From Solen grandis (lineage: Eukaryota > Mollusca > Bivalvia > Adapedonta > Solenidae), in assembly GCA_021229015.1 (NCBI GenBank), contig CM037784.1, positions 68,107,013-68,171,012 of the forward strand: 64,000 bases of DNA, read 5' to 3'. Numbering within the stretch: position 1 is the stretch's first letter; every line of letters begins with the position of its first letter. Positions 36,583 through 48,953 of the stretch are shown here, one piece after another. Under the pieces are notes generated by a model, which was given only the letters and a program-made list of their open reading frames with translations, was not told where the DNA came from and did not search any database. The position numbers and the translations under genes were made by a program.

Positions 36583-37311
36583 GTAAGTGGGATGAATTTG
36601 GTATCGCCCCCTTACGAAAGAGGATTCTCGGTCGCCTACTTGACAGTCAGAGTCTTTAAATGCACCTTTCCTTTTGCTTTGCGAAATTTCCGTCGGTCTG
36701 TTGGCCTGTCTTAACTGCCCGATGTCTCCGTGCACAAGGAAACCAAACAACTGCAATAAATTCACATAATTAACACAACAAATGAACATAGTATTTCCGT
36801 ACCTTAACATGTGTAAATCGGCGCTTACCCGTGCTACTCTTTATGCAATCGTAATTACCTATTATAAATCGTATAACTCCTAATCAATCCTTATATATCC
36901 TTGTCTTTGAGGTATGGTGCTACGTATCATTCCGTCAAAAAAGCCCATAACGGGACAGTACATGGTCGTAACAAAGCCTAACCTGGACCAACCTTTTGCA
37001 TGCTGTAGTAGCTTACGTCCGGTGCCATCCATTTTCATCCGTACCCTTTCGGGACTATCATCCATAAATGTGTTACCATGACCCTTCTAGGCTGCAAAAC
37101 GCAGACAGGTCAAGTTTTCTGTAACGAAGTCATTGTTATACAGGGTTTCTTTTCAGCCGAAACTTTCCAGCGACAATTGCTCTAGGTTGTAGAATCGTAT
37201 GAAAAACGACGTCGTCCCCGCTACTGAATGAATGTAAGGCGGCATTAATATTCCTTTCGTTCTGAGCCACTTGTGGATCCCGTAAACCATTCTGGGTGTT
37301 TTCAGCAGCTG
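36583..37311. other. Sequence between duplications C1 and A2, nothing recognised
   Basis: GC content is somewhat higher than the surroundings. Minus-strand frames of 78 and 61 codons (36,574-36,810 and 36,880-37,065) are open but match no family I know and have no clear splice sites. Confidence 0.5.
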
Positions 37312-37577
37312 ATCTAAGATTTTGTCCATGAATTCGCCTCTACCCTAATATATTTTATTGTCAAGATGGCCAGTTTCCGAATGGTAAACGGATATTACCA
37401 TTTGGCTTCTCTATATTCCAGTTAGATTTGTTGTTTCGACTTTTTATAACAAATCAAAGATTTCATCTAACCGTTAACCTATTGTCTCAGCAATAGTAGT
37501 AATTATGTTTAAAGAGTTTCATTGTTTTTGGTTTTTTTTTTTTTTTTTAATTTTTTTTTATTTCATTTTAATTTTTA

Positions 37578-37592
37578 ACTTCTGTCCCAGCT

Positions 37593-37626
<34 letters not shown>

Positions 37627-37640
37627 ACTTCTGTCCCAGC
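37578..37640 (+). mobile_element. Poly(A)-only insertion with 14-bp target duplication
   Basis: ACTTCTGTCCCAGC occurs at 37,578-37,591 and again at 37,627-37,640, flanking TC, 32 A and C. Duplication copy 1 has the 14-mer once, with no A run (near 29,386). This is the signature of target-primed reverse transcription in which only the tail was integrated. Confidence 0.7.
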
Positions 37641-39381
37641 AGATATCATGTTATAAATGTTCATAGTGACACCTATGTCAGGATTTACTGGATAAATAAT
37701 TTGGACCACCCTCAAGAACTTTGAAATGAAGAAAGACTAACGGATCCCACACTTAAACCCCTAACAATTATTTAATGATTTTATTATTTTAAGCATTTTC
37801 AATCTCTTTGGACCCAGTTTCCATAAATCTATTTATATCACATTGGCAAATGCTAACCCATCCTTGTCCCGTGCCATCTGGTATCACGTACTATATCATA
37901 AGATTAATGAATATTATCTGTTAATAAAAACGCAGCTTTGGAGATTTCATGTGGAATTTCCTATGAATATATTCCAAACATAATGGAAAGATGATCAACT
38001 TTACAATGAAAAAAAAAAAATCAAATAAAGCATGACAATCATACTAAAGAAACTTCATAACTGTGTACGTTGAAAAATCAGTAACATGCACTATGGTGGT
38101 TTGAAAGGTATTAATAAGTCCTAGATGCCCAATGAGGAAGAGTAGTAAAATTTGCAATCACATGTAGAAATAATGGCATAAACAGCTTTATAGGAGTTAT
38201 CTCCCTTCTATGTTTGCTTTCCTTGTGCAGGTAGATACTTAATAGGTAATTTATGAAACATTCGGCTACTCACATTTTTTAAATTGAGAATAATGGCGGA
38301 AGTACTGTTAATTATAGAAAAAAATGTTATGTAGTCACTTGTAGTTATTCGATATTCCAAAATGTTACCACTGTAATTTTATTAAAATCAAATATTGTGC
38401 TTCATCATCATACCAACGTTGTCTTAGGGATTCTTTAAAGAGCATGTAAACACAAGGTTCTAACAATGTAATCATGTTTTAGGTTATTATCTAAATGTGT
38501 TCTATTATTCGCCAAAGCAGAATACCTGTTATATTGGCACAAATACATAGCTTTTGGAAATGAGGTAGTTTTTAGAAGTGAATTAACTTTCTTCCCTTTG
38601 CCATGCCATTCAGCTTGTTTTATCATTGGAATGCCACTTTCATTCATTAATTTATGTCACTAGCACATAATATTGTATCACCAAAAACACAAACAACAAC
38701 AACAACAACGACCGCAAAAATAACACCAGTTTCTATAACAATAGTTATTGTTGAATGAATCTTACATTTAGTAAACATTCAAAGACTGAATACGTTTTCA
38801 ATATGAGTCTGGGGCCCCTAAGATGAGTTGAATGCTATTTGTGTGGCTCTGATCCTACATTTTGCAGATATCTGCCTATTATATTAACCTTTTTAATGGT
38901 TGTGTCTAGTGTTTACTTAAATGTGCGTAAAGAAGGGTCTAGTTGATAATCTTAAATGATTAAGAATCAACTTAGTTCAGTGCATCAGCTTTTAAAGAGC
39001 ATTTTTTCCTCGAATATGCTTTCTCTACAATTTGGACTGGATAAAATACATAAAAAGTTTGTGCGACAACCAGAGTTACAAAGAAAAAAATCGGAAATAT
39101 ACATTTGCGAGATAAACTCTCAAGATATTTACATGCCGGTTTGTTTGTGGGTCTGCTTTCTTACTGTTAGTAATTATTATAAGCCATGATACTTAAACCA
39201 CAATTAATCATCTACTTACATTAGCAGAACAGAATCTAGGAAAACGTCCATTCAGTTGAAGGATGTACGAGCAGTCATTATGATTTTCTTTCGATTTCAA
39301 AATGGCCACAATAAACACAATTGCAACCTTTTTAGTATAAATAAAGTTTAAACAGTATTTATTTCAATATTATACATTTAA

Positions 39382-40489
39382 CAAGAGCTGTCAGAGGACA
39401 GCACGCTCGACTATTCAAAATGCTTGTTGGTAAATCAAATGAAATCTACCTCAATGCTTGCCCTTCACGTACCCTGTGTATAATGATAGTCAAAAATGAT
39501 ATACCTTGCTAGTCTGATACCCCTTAATATTTTTATGATGTCTAAAATCAATCCCACGCCTAGTTACTGAGACATAAGCACAATAACACTGTTCATACAA
39601 AACTTTAACCAAAAATCCAAGTTAGAAAAAGGCCATAATTTGCATCAGTCCAAAAGTTATCCTCCTTAGTTTTCTGATGCCCTTGAAGACACTCCTTAAT
39701 TTTCTAGTCAATTCCACAAGCAATTTCTGAGATAGCTGGATAGTAGCTTGAATGCAAAAAATAACCAAAATTCTAAGTTAAAAGGGGATCAGGATTTTTA
39801 ATAATTCCATCAAAAGTTATCTTCCTTTATAGTATGATACCCCTAAACATATTAAAGATGTTTCAAATCAATCCCATGCCTGGATACTGAAATATAAGCA
39901 TGAAAGTAACTTGCATGCAAAACTTTAACCAAAAATTCTAAGTTAAAAAAGGAAATATTTGGTAACATATTCCATCAAGAGTTATCTACCATAAACGTAT
40001 GATACCCCTAAACATATTAAAGATGTTTCAAATCAATCTCATGCCTGGATATTTAGATATAAGCATTAAAGTACCTTGCATGCAAAACTTTAACCCAAAT
40101 TTCTAAGTTAAAAAGGGGCAATAATTTGTAACATATTCCATCAAGAGTTATCTACCACGAAAGTATGATACACCTAAACATATTAAAGATGTTTCAAGTC
40201 AATACCATGAATGGTTATTGAGATACAAACTAGATAGTAGCTTGCACGCAAAACTTTCACCAAATTAACTAATGGGGCCATAATTCATATTAACTTCAGT
40301 CAAGAGTTATCTACCTTGGTTGTCTGATGCCCCTGAACATATTTATGAACTTTCAAGTCAATACCATAAATGGTTATTGAGATATAAGGTTGATAGTAAC
40401 TTGCACGCAAAACTTTAACCAAAAGCTGCAACGCCAACGCCGACGCCAGGGCGACTACAATAGCTCTCATATTCTTGGAATAGTCGAGC
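39382..40489 (-). mobile_element. HINE/Helentron-like element with ~160-165-bp internal repeats
   Basis: The plus-strand view starts CAAGAG, then the hairpin CTGTCAGAGGACAG, then GCTCGACTATTC. It ends in GAATAGTCGAGC, giving 12-bp subterminal inverted repeats. Five internal units share AGTTATC(T/C)(A/T)CC at 39,655, 39,815, 39,980, 40,145 and 40,305. Duplication copy 1 has the empty site at about 31,148. By analogy with Helentron-related elements the hairpin marks the 3' end, so the element points to the minus strand. Confidence 0.75.
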
Positions 40490-40533
40490 TAAAAATGAAC
40501 AAAACATCAGATAGAAAGCTTTTGGATTAGTGA

Positions 40534-43368
40534 ACTAGTAACTTATATAAACTTTTCTCCGTATGACGTTTTAATGCATTTAAATGCATGAACATTATCC
40601 GGTCAGGTGCAAAAGTACCCTTCGTGTTTATTTGATCGATGATTTTATGTATAAGAGAGAGAGAGAGAGAGAGAGAGTATAAATATGTTAATTTCTTTTT
40701 ATACGAGATGCGTGAATGTCGATGAGCACGGTGAGGGAAAAGAAATAAAATATTCATATCGACAAACTAGGGGTTCATCTTTCTGTTATAAAGTATATTT
40801 TAATAAGGTCGCATGCAGTTTGTAAACATCGATGACAGAAAATTTTGCTGGCTTCTTAATATTTTTTTATGATTTTTTTTATTTAATTTTCTTCTGAAGA
40901 GTAAAAGTGAAATTATTTACTGGTTATTGCAATTGTAGGCAAATTATCTTGGTAAGAGAAGAAAGAATATAATCGATAATATAGTGTAGTCAAAATTCAA
41001 ACTTGGTAATCATACTAATAAAACGCCTTTAGTAAGTCAATAAGGTACAGCAGGATAAACCATATAATAACCATAGGAATGCAATATTAAGGTTACACAC
41101 ATTATTATATAGAAATGATAATTTTAATCATGTCTTTGGTACGTTTTAAATGTTGATATGAAATACTGAGTTAGAGTTACCTCCCTCTTATCAATGTTTG
41201 AATTTATTATATATGTTTGCTACACCCTTAAGCTTGAGATGGTCTTCATAAACAAATTAAACGATAATGATTTCATTTTTTTCTTCAAAATATCACGGTA
41301 TCATATATATCTTAATTTAGATAGAGAGTTTTGAAAAGAAGTGTTTTGTAAGAAATGATATTCCATGCCATTTAAATTCCAATCCTTTATAATATCAGTC
41401 ACTTTATACATTACTTTAATATACACATTTGATATGGGATTACATCCGACTATTGCTGTTACAGTATTTGAAATGATACAGAAAACAGGAGTGGAAATCA
41501 CGTCAAGTACAATATTCGTTCGTATTATATAACTGTACTAGCACATATATTTGTTCTTAATATCAATTTTATAGCCGTACACAGTATCTTTTTTTTTATA
41601 TAATTTTTCCAACACCTATGTATCTTTCATATTGCATCCAATTGTTATTTCAAATATTTGGAATGTAATTCAGAAATATTAATTTATAATTCTTCTTACA
41701 AATGGATGTAGCTTTACATAGAGATATGATGAATTTTATAGTAGTAACACATTTCTGTTAATGAATGGTCAATCTACTATGCTAAAATTAAATGGCAATG
41801 ACTCTGTCGCAGCAAAAAATAATAATAAAGAAATAAAGAATTCCGTTTAGAAAAATGCTTTTTTTTAAAAAAAGGTTTCATATTCAAACATTTCCAATGA
41901 TATGAAAAAAAACCTTAAATATCCACACATGTCACATGTTCTTACGGACTTTGATTCTGTCTCATGGCTAAGTTGGGAAACAAATAAGATCGCTTTGTAT
42001 TATTCAATAATTGTTTAACTTTCCAATTTAATGAGGACAAAATTTGAATACAACAACATGAACAAAAAAAAACTTTACTAAATAATTTATAAATGACATA
42101 TTTTTTTTAGGTAGATTTGTATTTAATTTTTTCATATCAGATATTTTTTCAATGTATTTAAAAACGAAAAATGCCAAAATGTAGGAAAGATGGAAGGCGG
42201 ATACAATGAACTAGAGTGTATATCAAAGCAAACACATACAGTTGGGCACAAAAAAACTAATTCTATGTACTTACAAGACTATATTAACTGAAGACCAATT
42301 CATTGTAATTAAATAAAAAGGTCAATTTAACCAAATAGTAACAATAATATTAAATTATTAATCCGCGTGTATACTACTTTTCGTTAAAATATCATTTTTC
42401 AGTTTTTTCTTTTGTCTGACATTCTTTATATTAAATGTTTCTCTCAAAGAAATTGTACAACTTTCGATGACCATTACCAATAATTTCTGATAGATTATGT
42501 GGCAGAAATGTAACAGAATAATGAAATATTATTTTGCAATACTTTGTTGTGTTCAGTGAAACTTAAATTAAGTAAGATCTTTGATTCGTCATTGTAGTTT
42601 ATTTCCTGTAAGAATTCTTGTTCGGTTGTATTAAGAATATAATACATATGTTCTGGTATCCTCTATTTAATAAGTTCCCTACATAAAACACACACGATGT
42701 TTACACTGCTATCTCCGATAAGTGAAACCTTTCTCCAGTTCAGGTATGAACGAATGAATAAATATCATATGAGTGCCTAACAGTAGATTCTTATTAAGGA
42801 GACACAAATGGTAAGCAAGTTTCAAGTTTATTGGCAAGTTGGCATTACAATATTTTATCATGGACTCGACATAAAATAAATACATTTTCTTGAATTCACA
42901 ATAAAAACTACTTATATCAATATGTCTAGCAAATTGTTTAATGGTTGTCTATCTTGAGATATTATGTGTTTCTTTCATTTTAGAAGTAGCTAATTGTCTA
43001 AGTTTATCTTCTCTTAATTTAAAAGAATTGAATTACCAGTATACAATAACACATTTAAATAATTACTTAGCCTTAAGTAAAGATAAAGTTCTGCATTAAT
43101 CGGTATGCTGTTCACAAAAAACAAATGATATTTTTTAAGTAATATGAACAGTACAAATTTTGCCAAATTTGTAAAACATCTTGAATAAATTTGAGTGTTG
43201 ATATTCATCGGTGAAATATGAATCTCAAATTAGAAAAAAATATGTATCATTAGAGAAATAATAGTTTTCTAAGTCTCTGAAAAAAAGGTTCGTATGTCTT
43301 TGTTGACTGATTGGTGTAGAGTCCACATGGAATGCTAACTGCAAGAGTTCTGTAGCAATTTTTTTCTG
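40534..43368. other. Probable intron or 3' flank of the IAP-like gene, with a GA microsatellite
   Basis: AT-rich sequence unique in the window. The only distinct features are a (GA)n run at 40,654-40,678 and scattered A/T runs. No exon or RNA gene was recognised. It lies downstream of the minus-strand RING exon. Confidence 0.5.
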
Positions 43369-43568
43369 TTATTTTTTCCTAGTATATGTTGATGAGAATT
43401 TCATCCTGATTTGCTGATTGCACGCGATGCATACAGCAGCTCTATCCCCACACCTTGGACACGAGATGAGATGTCCGCATGGCAGAAAAACGACCCTGAC
43501 CTCGTCCTCTAAGCAGTATTTACATCGCCATTTCTCTCTCAGTCTTTCATTTTCAAGCCTCAACCGAC
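43369..43568 (-). CDS. Terminal RING-finger exon of an IAP-like E3 ubiquitin ligase
   Basis: The exon follows a clear acceptor (TTTTTATAG at 43,577-43,569) and runs about 66 codons to TAA at 43,371-43,369. After a short charged helix (RLENERLREKW) comes C-x2-C-x11-C-x-H-x3-C-x2-C-x6-C-x2-C. This is the spacing of the C-terminal RING of inhibitor-of-apoptosis proteins, and VVFLPCGHL is typical of that family. The last pair reads CIAC rather than the usual CPxC, so the proline that normally helps form the E2 surface is absent. The family transfers ubiquitin to caspases or signalling partners. BIR-encoding exons should lie at higher coordinates but were not found in the window. The exon enters in phase 1. 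It may belong to a real gene or be an isolated exon copy. Confidence 0.75.
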
Positions 43569-44152
43569 CTATAAAAACACATATACAGTACCGTTCAATT
43601 CTTGGTTCTTAGAGTATTGTATAGTTACAGTGGCAGTGATAATGGTAATATAATAATAATATGTAATGTTATTCAGCAATGCTATTTTGTTAGGTCTCTA
43701 ATGCCAATCATATGTCCATTTTATTTTTACATTTCTTTAAATGATGAAGAAGAAAGATATCTTAAAATGAAAAGAAGCACAAACATTTTGTTTAAGACAA
43801 AGAAAACTGAAAGTTTACATAATTATTTCAACTAATTATAAGTCGATTTATTTATATTTTTTATATTCCTTGATTTTAAAATTCGATTTAATTTAGCTAA
43901 CCATTTCCTCTTTGCTATTCATTTAAATTACTAATTGATATTATATACAAATGAGTAAAGAATATTTAGACATCTAGGGGTTACAGCAAAGTCGCATAGG
44001 ACTAGATTTGCAGAAAAATGAAACCATTTATATTTATTATATTATATTAGAACTTGGATTAAGTTTATGGTAGAACTATTGATTTAAGGTCTGATCATCT
44101 ATAAAAGACAGACGATATAAAATAAAACCATTGTTTGTACATTGTCATTGTT

Positions 44153-44463
44153 GCTGCAATCTCAAGTATTATCTTTGTTATCACTTTATCATTCATCTCA
44201 TGAAATGAACACACCCATTATACCTGTATCAGCAAATAACATTTCATTCTAGGTAACTCGTTAACAAACTATATTTGTATCTAATTTCAAAACAGTGTTT
44301 GCTTTAATTTAGGAATATGAGAGACAAGACATCAAGATACAATGTAAGAGTTATTTCTTAGAAATAAAAGAACATGAAATGTAATGTATCAATAATGTCT
44401 TAATTCATAACGCTATTATGCATTTTGAAATCTTATAATTTTCATGTGTGTTATACAGGTGCG
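44153..44463 (+). repeat. Segmental duplication C, copy 2
   Basis: Direct copy of 36,207-36,520, ending at TTATACAG|GTGCG. It lies beside the inverted copy of B, so B and C have changed their relative orientation between the two loci. Confidence 0.85.
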
Positions 44464-47098
44464 TTTATCTTTCTTCGTGGAATGGCTAATAAGTAGAGAC
44501 AATATACAAATAAGAAGCTTATTATATTTTTTTCTGAAGAAGCAGAAGAAAAAAAAAGAAAGAAAAAAAAAGCAAGAATGTTCTTCACAAAGAAACAGCA
44601 AGATGAGATTGAGACTGGTACAGCAGAACACTGTAGTCATACAGAGGACAGCTTAGACAAAATTACAGCAACAAATGGAATATGGAAAATTTAAAGATAA
44701 CGAATTACAACCGCTGAGAATTGGAAGTGACATACTCAGGAAAAAAGCTAAGTATACGGAATCACACATCTACTACCGGTAAGAAGGTTTCTTTGAAGAA
44801 AAAAACACACAATTTATTCTATTTTAATATATGAATGCAATTAAATATTCTTAGAATTCCAATCCTTCTGTTCAGCTGAATATAAAAGGATTTCATTTGT
44901 GTAAAACAAAAAACATTCCTCTGTGAAGTTGCCTGCAAGAGTGTAGACAGGAAATACAATTGTTTGAAATTCACAGACAAAGTTTATCATGTGCACGAAA
45001 TGTATTTCTTAGAAAACTGTAGCTTTTGGTGAGAATTATATATCATACCATGGCTAAAATACATAGAGGTCAAATTGAAGGAAGTGGTAGACGTGGGAAA
45101 TATTGTTAAGTGAAAATTATGAACGAAATGGTATAAAGTGTGGAAGAGCACATATGTTCTTTTCCAATTTGTATAAAACACGACACAAGAGAGAAGATTC
45201 AAACCAACAATATCTGGAAACAAATGTAACTACTCCATATTGTATGACAGATAGAAAGAAACGAAAAATATGAAGAAGAAACAAATTGCAAATATTAAGG
45301 CATCAATGAACAGGTCTAAAAATCGTTCAACCTATCGTTTATTGTCTCCCGAGTCATTTCATTTCGTAGTATTAAAGGAGGATTTTCATTACAAAACATG
45401 ACACAAATTTCCACTCTTTTTTAGAATCTGGTCATTTGGAACCCGGATAGTGTGCAAGACAAAAAGAAGCATACCACACACAATGTTCAACTTCACTATT
45501 GTGAATTGATAATTTATCATCTTTTGAATATTAAAACAATAATAGAACGGTAGGAAATATTTAAAAATAGATGCTTTGAGCAAATAGACTGCTACATTTT
45601 AATTAAATATAATTTGAATGACAAAGACCTGAATAAATCAATGTTTAGACAGAAAGGATCTGTCGAGAAATGCTCATTTAGCAAGGAAACACAATAAAAA
45701 GGTAAATCTCAAATGTAAAGAAAAAGTTTAAATTAACTTGCAAGAATGGAATATGTAATTCCGAGTGATATTTGTGAATACTTTCGCGGATAGTAATGTG
45801 GTTTGGATTTATTACATATTTATATACATGTATTACATTTTTATATACATGTATATATAATGTAATTTCACTGAAATTGATTTAATTCCCTTATAATTTT
45901 CCCCCATAACATTAAACATTAAAGAAACTTAGCTCTAACCCCTTAGTATAATGAGGAGTATAAAATAAATTAAAAACATAAAGTATCTGAACTAATTTTA
46001 AACTATCGAGCATTTGAGAAAAACAAAACAACTTACTAAATTTCTCATTGTAAGTAGAGGGCTTAACCATATTTTCGTTTCTGTCTCTCTTTTTCCCCCA
46101 ATGGAGATTTAACTTTAACCTTTTTAATTAATTTTATTTTTTTGGTGTTTTCTTTTTATTCTATACATTCAAAGAAAACATTTTTGCGATATAAGAAATA
46201 TATAACCAGATTCTAAAATCATAATGATTTTCAGTCTATTCAGCCCTGTTTTGAAATGCTTTCACATATTGTTTAGGGGTATACGAATAAGAACTGCTAT
46301 AAAAATCGTCTCATGAATTGATTTATCATATACCTAAGGCGTATATCAAATGGAAAACATATTAAAACATAGAGAAAACTTGATAAAATGTATATATAAA
46401 CATTTATGTAGAAAATCTTCATATTACAGTTTTATATTTTTCCTCATTTATAAAATAGCAACACTACAATTTCGGAAATTTTTATAAAATTTCTAAAAAT
46501 TCAAAACATTCCTTTACTATCAAACATAAAAAATTTATCATAAACATATCAAAAAAATTACCTGACCCCTATTTTTATAGATCAGTAAAAAACAATATCA
46601 GGTATTGACTTTCCAACCCCGAATGACATTATTATTTCTATAAAGTGTCTTTTTTCCATCACATGAATAATGTCAAATTGTTAAGTGAAATAATGAACAG
46701 ATACTGATATTATTTTCGAAGAAATATCCCACCTTTTAAAAATGAAATTTCCCCAGAGACAAAATTCACCATTTTGTACTGTACATAAACACATATACAA
46801 CACTAGATTTATTTTCTTAATAAAACATTTCATTTCCATGTTATTTGTTATTTGTTTTTTAAGAATTTAAAGTTAAATCATTCAATAAAAGTTCTCTAAA
46901 GAGTTTTATACAAACAACTATTTGATCAAGAACGTACAATCTTAGTTCGAAAGACTCACTCTTACTGGAGTAATGGTTGATTAAGATACCATTTGCTTAT
47001 TATAAATTTGACTTTTTAAGGAGAGCATTTTCGAAATACCTTCAAAAAATCACAATTATGAAATTTGAGAGATCTAGGGGAATTAAAACAAGAGGGCC

Positions 47099-47818
47099 AA
47101 GATGGCCCTAGATCGCTCACCTGAGAAAAGTATCATTCATTGCCTGTACAAAACAGATTGCTTCAGAATTAAGATGATGAGGTGAAACAATGTTCAGGAA
47201 TTTTCTGACCCCATCCACAAAAGATATCATCATGACAAACATTCTGCCAAAGTTTGAGGATGATTGGACCAAAAATGTTGCCCTCAGTGTGTAAACAAGA
47301 TTTTTCTAAGATTTGACCTACTGACCTACTTTTTGATCCAACCTGACCCATTTTCGAAAGGGTTCAAAATATCATCAAGACAAACATTCTGACCAAGTTT
47401 GAGGAAGATTGGATCAAAATTGTGGCCTCTAGTGTGTAAACAAGATTTTTCTTAGATTTGACCTACTGACCTACTTTTTGATCCAACCTGACCCATTTTC
47501 GAAAGGGTTCAAGATATCATCAATAGAAACATAATGACCAAGTTGAGGAAATTGGTCAAAATTGTGGCCTCTAGTGATCAAAATTGTGATGGAACAAGAT
47601 TTTTCTAGATTTGACCTACTGACCTACTTTTTGATCCAACCTGACCCATTTTCGAAGGGGTTCAAGATATTATCAAGACAAACATTCTGACCAAGTTTGA
47701 GGAAGATTGGATCAAAACTGTGGCCTCTAGTGTGTAAACATCAAAATTGTTGACGGACGACGGACGACGGACAATCAAGTATCCCAAAAGCTCACCCTGA
47801 GCTATGCTCAGGTGAGCT
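47099..47818 (-). mobile_element. HINE/Helentron-like element with ~145-153-bp internal repeats
   Basis: The plus-strand view starts CAAGAGGGCC AAGAT GGCCC (hairpin) and GCTCACCTGAG, and ends in CTCAGGTGAGC, an 11-bp subterminal inverted repeat. ATTTGACCTACTGACCTAC recurs at 47,311, 47,456 and 47,609. Near the inner end is GACGGACGACGGACGACGG, the complement of the GTCCGTCGTCC in the 25-kb element. Duplication copy 1 shows the empty site in a T run at about 33,547. Confidence 0.8.
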
Positions 47819-48890
47819 AAAAATGACCTCACCAAAAGGGACGATATTTCTGCGTTTAAATAGATGAATACCAATCAAAATTGTAACATTTGATTAACAA
47901 TTATATAAGATACCACGAACATAATTTCTTAATGTAAAAATATCGCATTCCTAATCAGGGCATGTTATGACGAAGAATATCGGAAGTTGGGCTATCTTTG
48001 CCGACATTTGCAGAGCCCATTAACGTTCATCTGCCTTAAAGGTGATGACAGTCGGAGACAAAATAAGAAATGTATTGACATATATCAAATCTTGTATTTC
48101 CTTTTCTAAAGAATATTTGAATATTTGTATATTTTTAAGGTTTTTAAACGTATTAATTTTATTTTATGCTATACTAACATTTACAATAATGAGTAAAAGG
48201 CATTGGTCAGTATTGCATATAACTTATTCAACACAACTGTTGTGGTATTAATGCAGGATTTATATGAAGAAAATAGGTTTGCATAATTTTTTTTCACTTA
48301 TTTATTTACTACAAAAAAAGCTGGTTATTTCTTTAAAATATTTTGGGAATCATAAAAATATGATATTTTATTCTCTAGAACTAATTGTTTTGGAAATACG
48401 AACAACAGTGTCGAAATACTGCGATTGAGTATCAATCAAAAAGAAAAAAAAATAACATCTACTTGTCATTTATCCTGAAGTAATTCTTCAAGATTTGTTG
48501 GTAGTGCAAGGGAAATTGTGATTGTGATTTTTGAATGAAAATGGTAATTTCATCATTACAAAATATTCATTAATAGAAAACATTACAGATTCTGGGAGAT
48601 GCAATTGGGCAATTAGAATAAGGAATAGACATTTACTTTACTAAAGTATTTAAGTTTTCTATAGATTGTTCTGACTTTCGAGATTATATGGTGAAGAATA
48701 ACATGAGTGTCAATTTGATACAAGCATACCTTTGATGAATCATTTCACTTGTGTATGAAAAATTGCTGATATCATTAAATAGTTGGACCCAAAACGAAAA
48801 CAAGATGGAATAAAGGGCTTTTAAAGGTAAATAATTGAATTTAAGCACTAATCAAGACTGAATGACTTGACAAGACTATACTATTTGAGT

Positions 48891-48953
48891 TTACCGTCGC
48901 TTCGACAGTATTTCAGTCATATAGCGACGTCCAGCTAATTACAGGTGGAGGAA
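48891..48953 (-). repeat. SINE-tail fragment replacing ~25 bp of duplication B
   Basis: About 63 bp matching the tail domain of the SINE at 28,565-28,632, with a few differences. In copy 1 the same position holds about 25 bp of unrelated sequence (32,514-32,538). There is no target duplication and no tRNA head. Confidence 0.75.

Larger units (their letters stand above)
37312..40533 (+). repeat. Segmental duplication A, copy 2
   Basis: Direct copy of 29,085-31,190. It is longer because it carries a poly(A) insert at 37,592-37,626 and a HINE-like element at 39,382-40,489. Outside these the two copies align almost base for base. Confidence 0.85.

Noticed and set aside
36583..37311. Minus-strand frames at 36,574-36,810 and 36,880-37,065 as exons
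   Set aside because: Open but without recognised domains or consistent splice sites.
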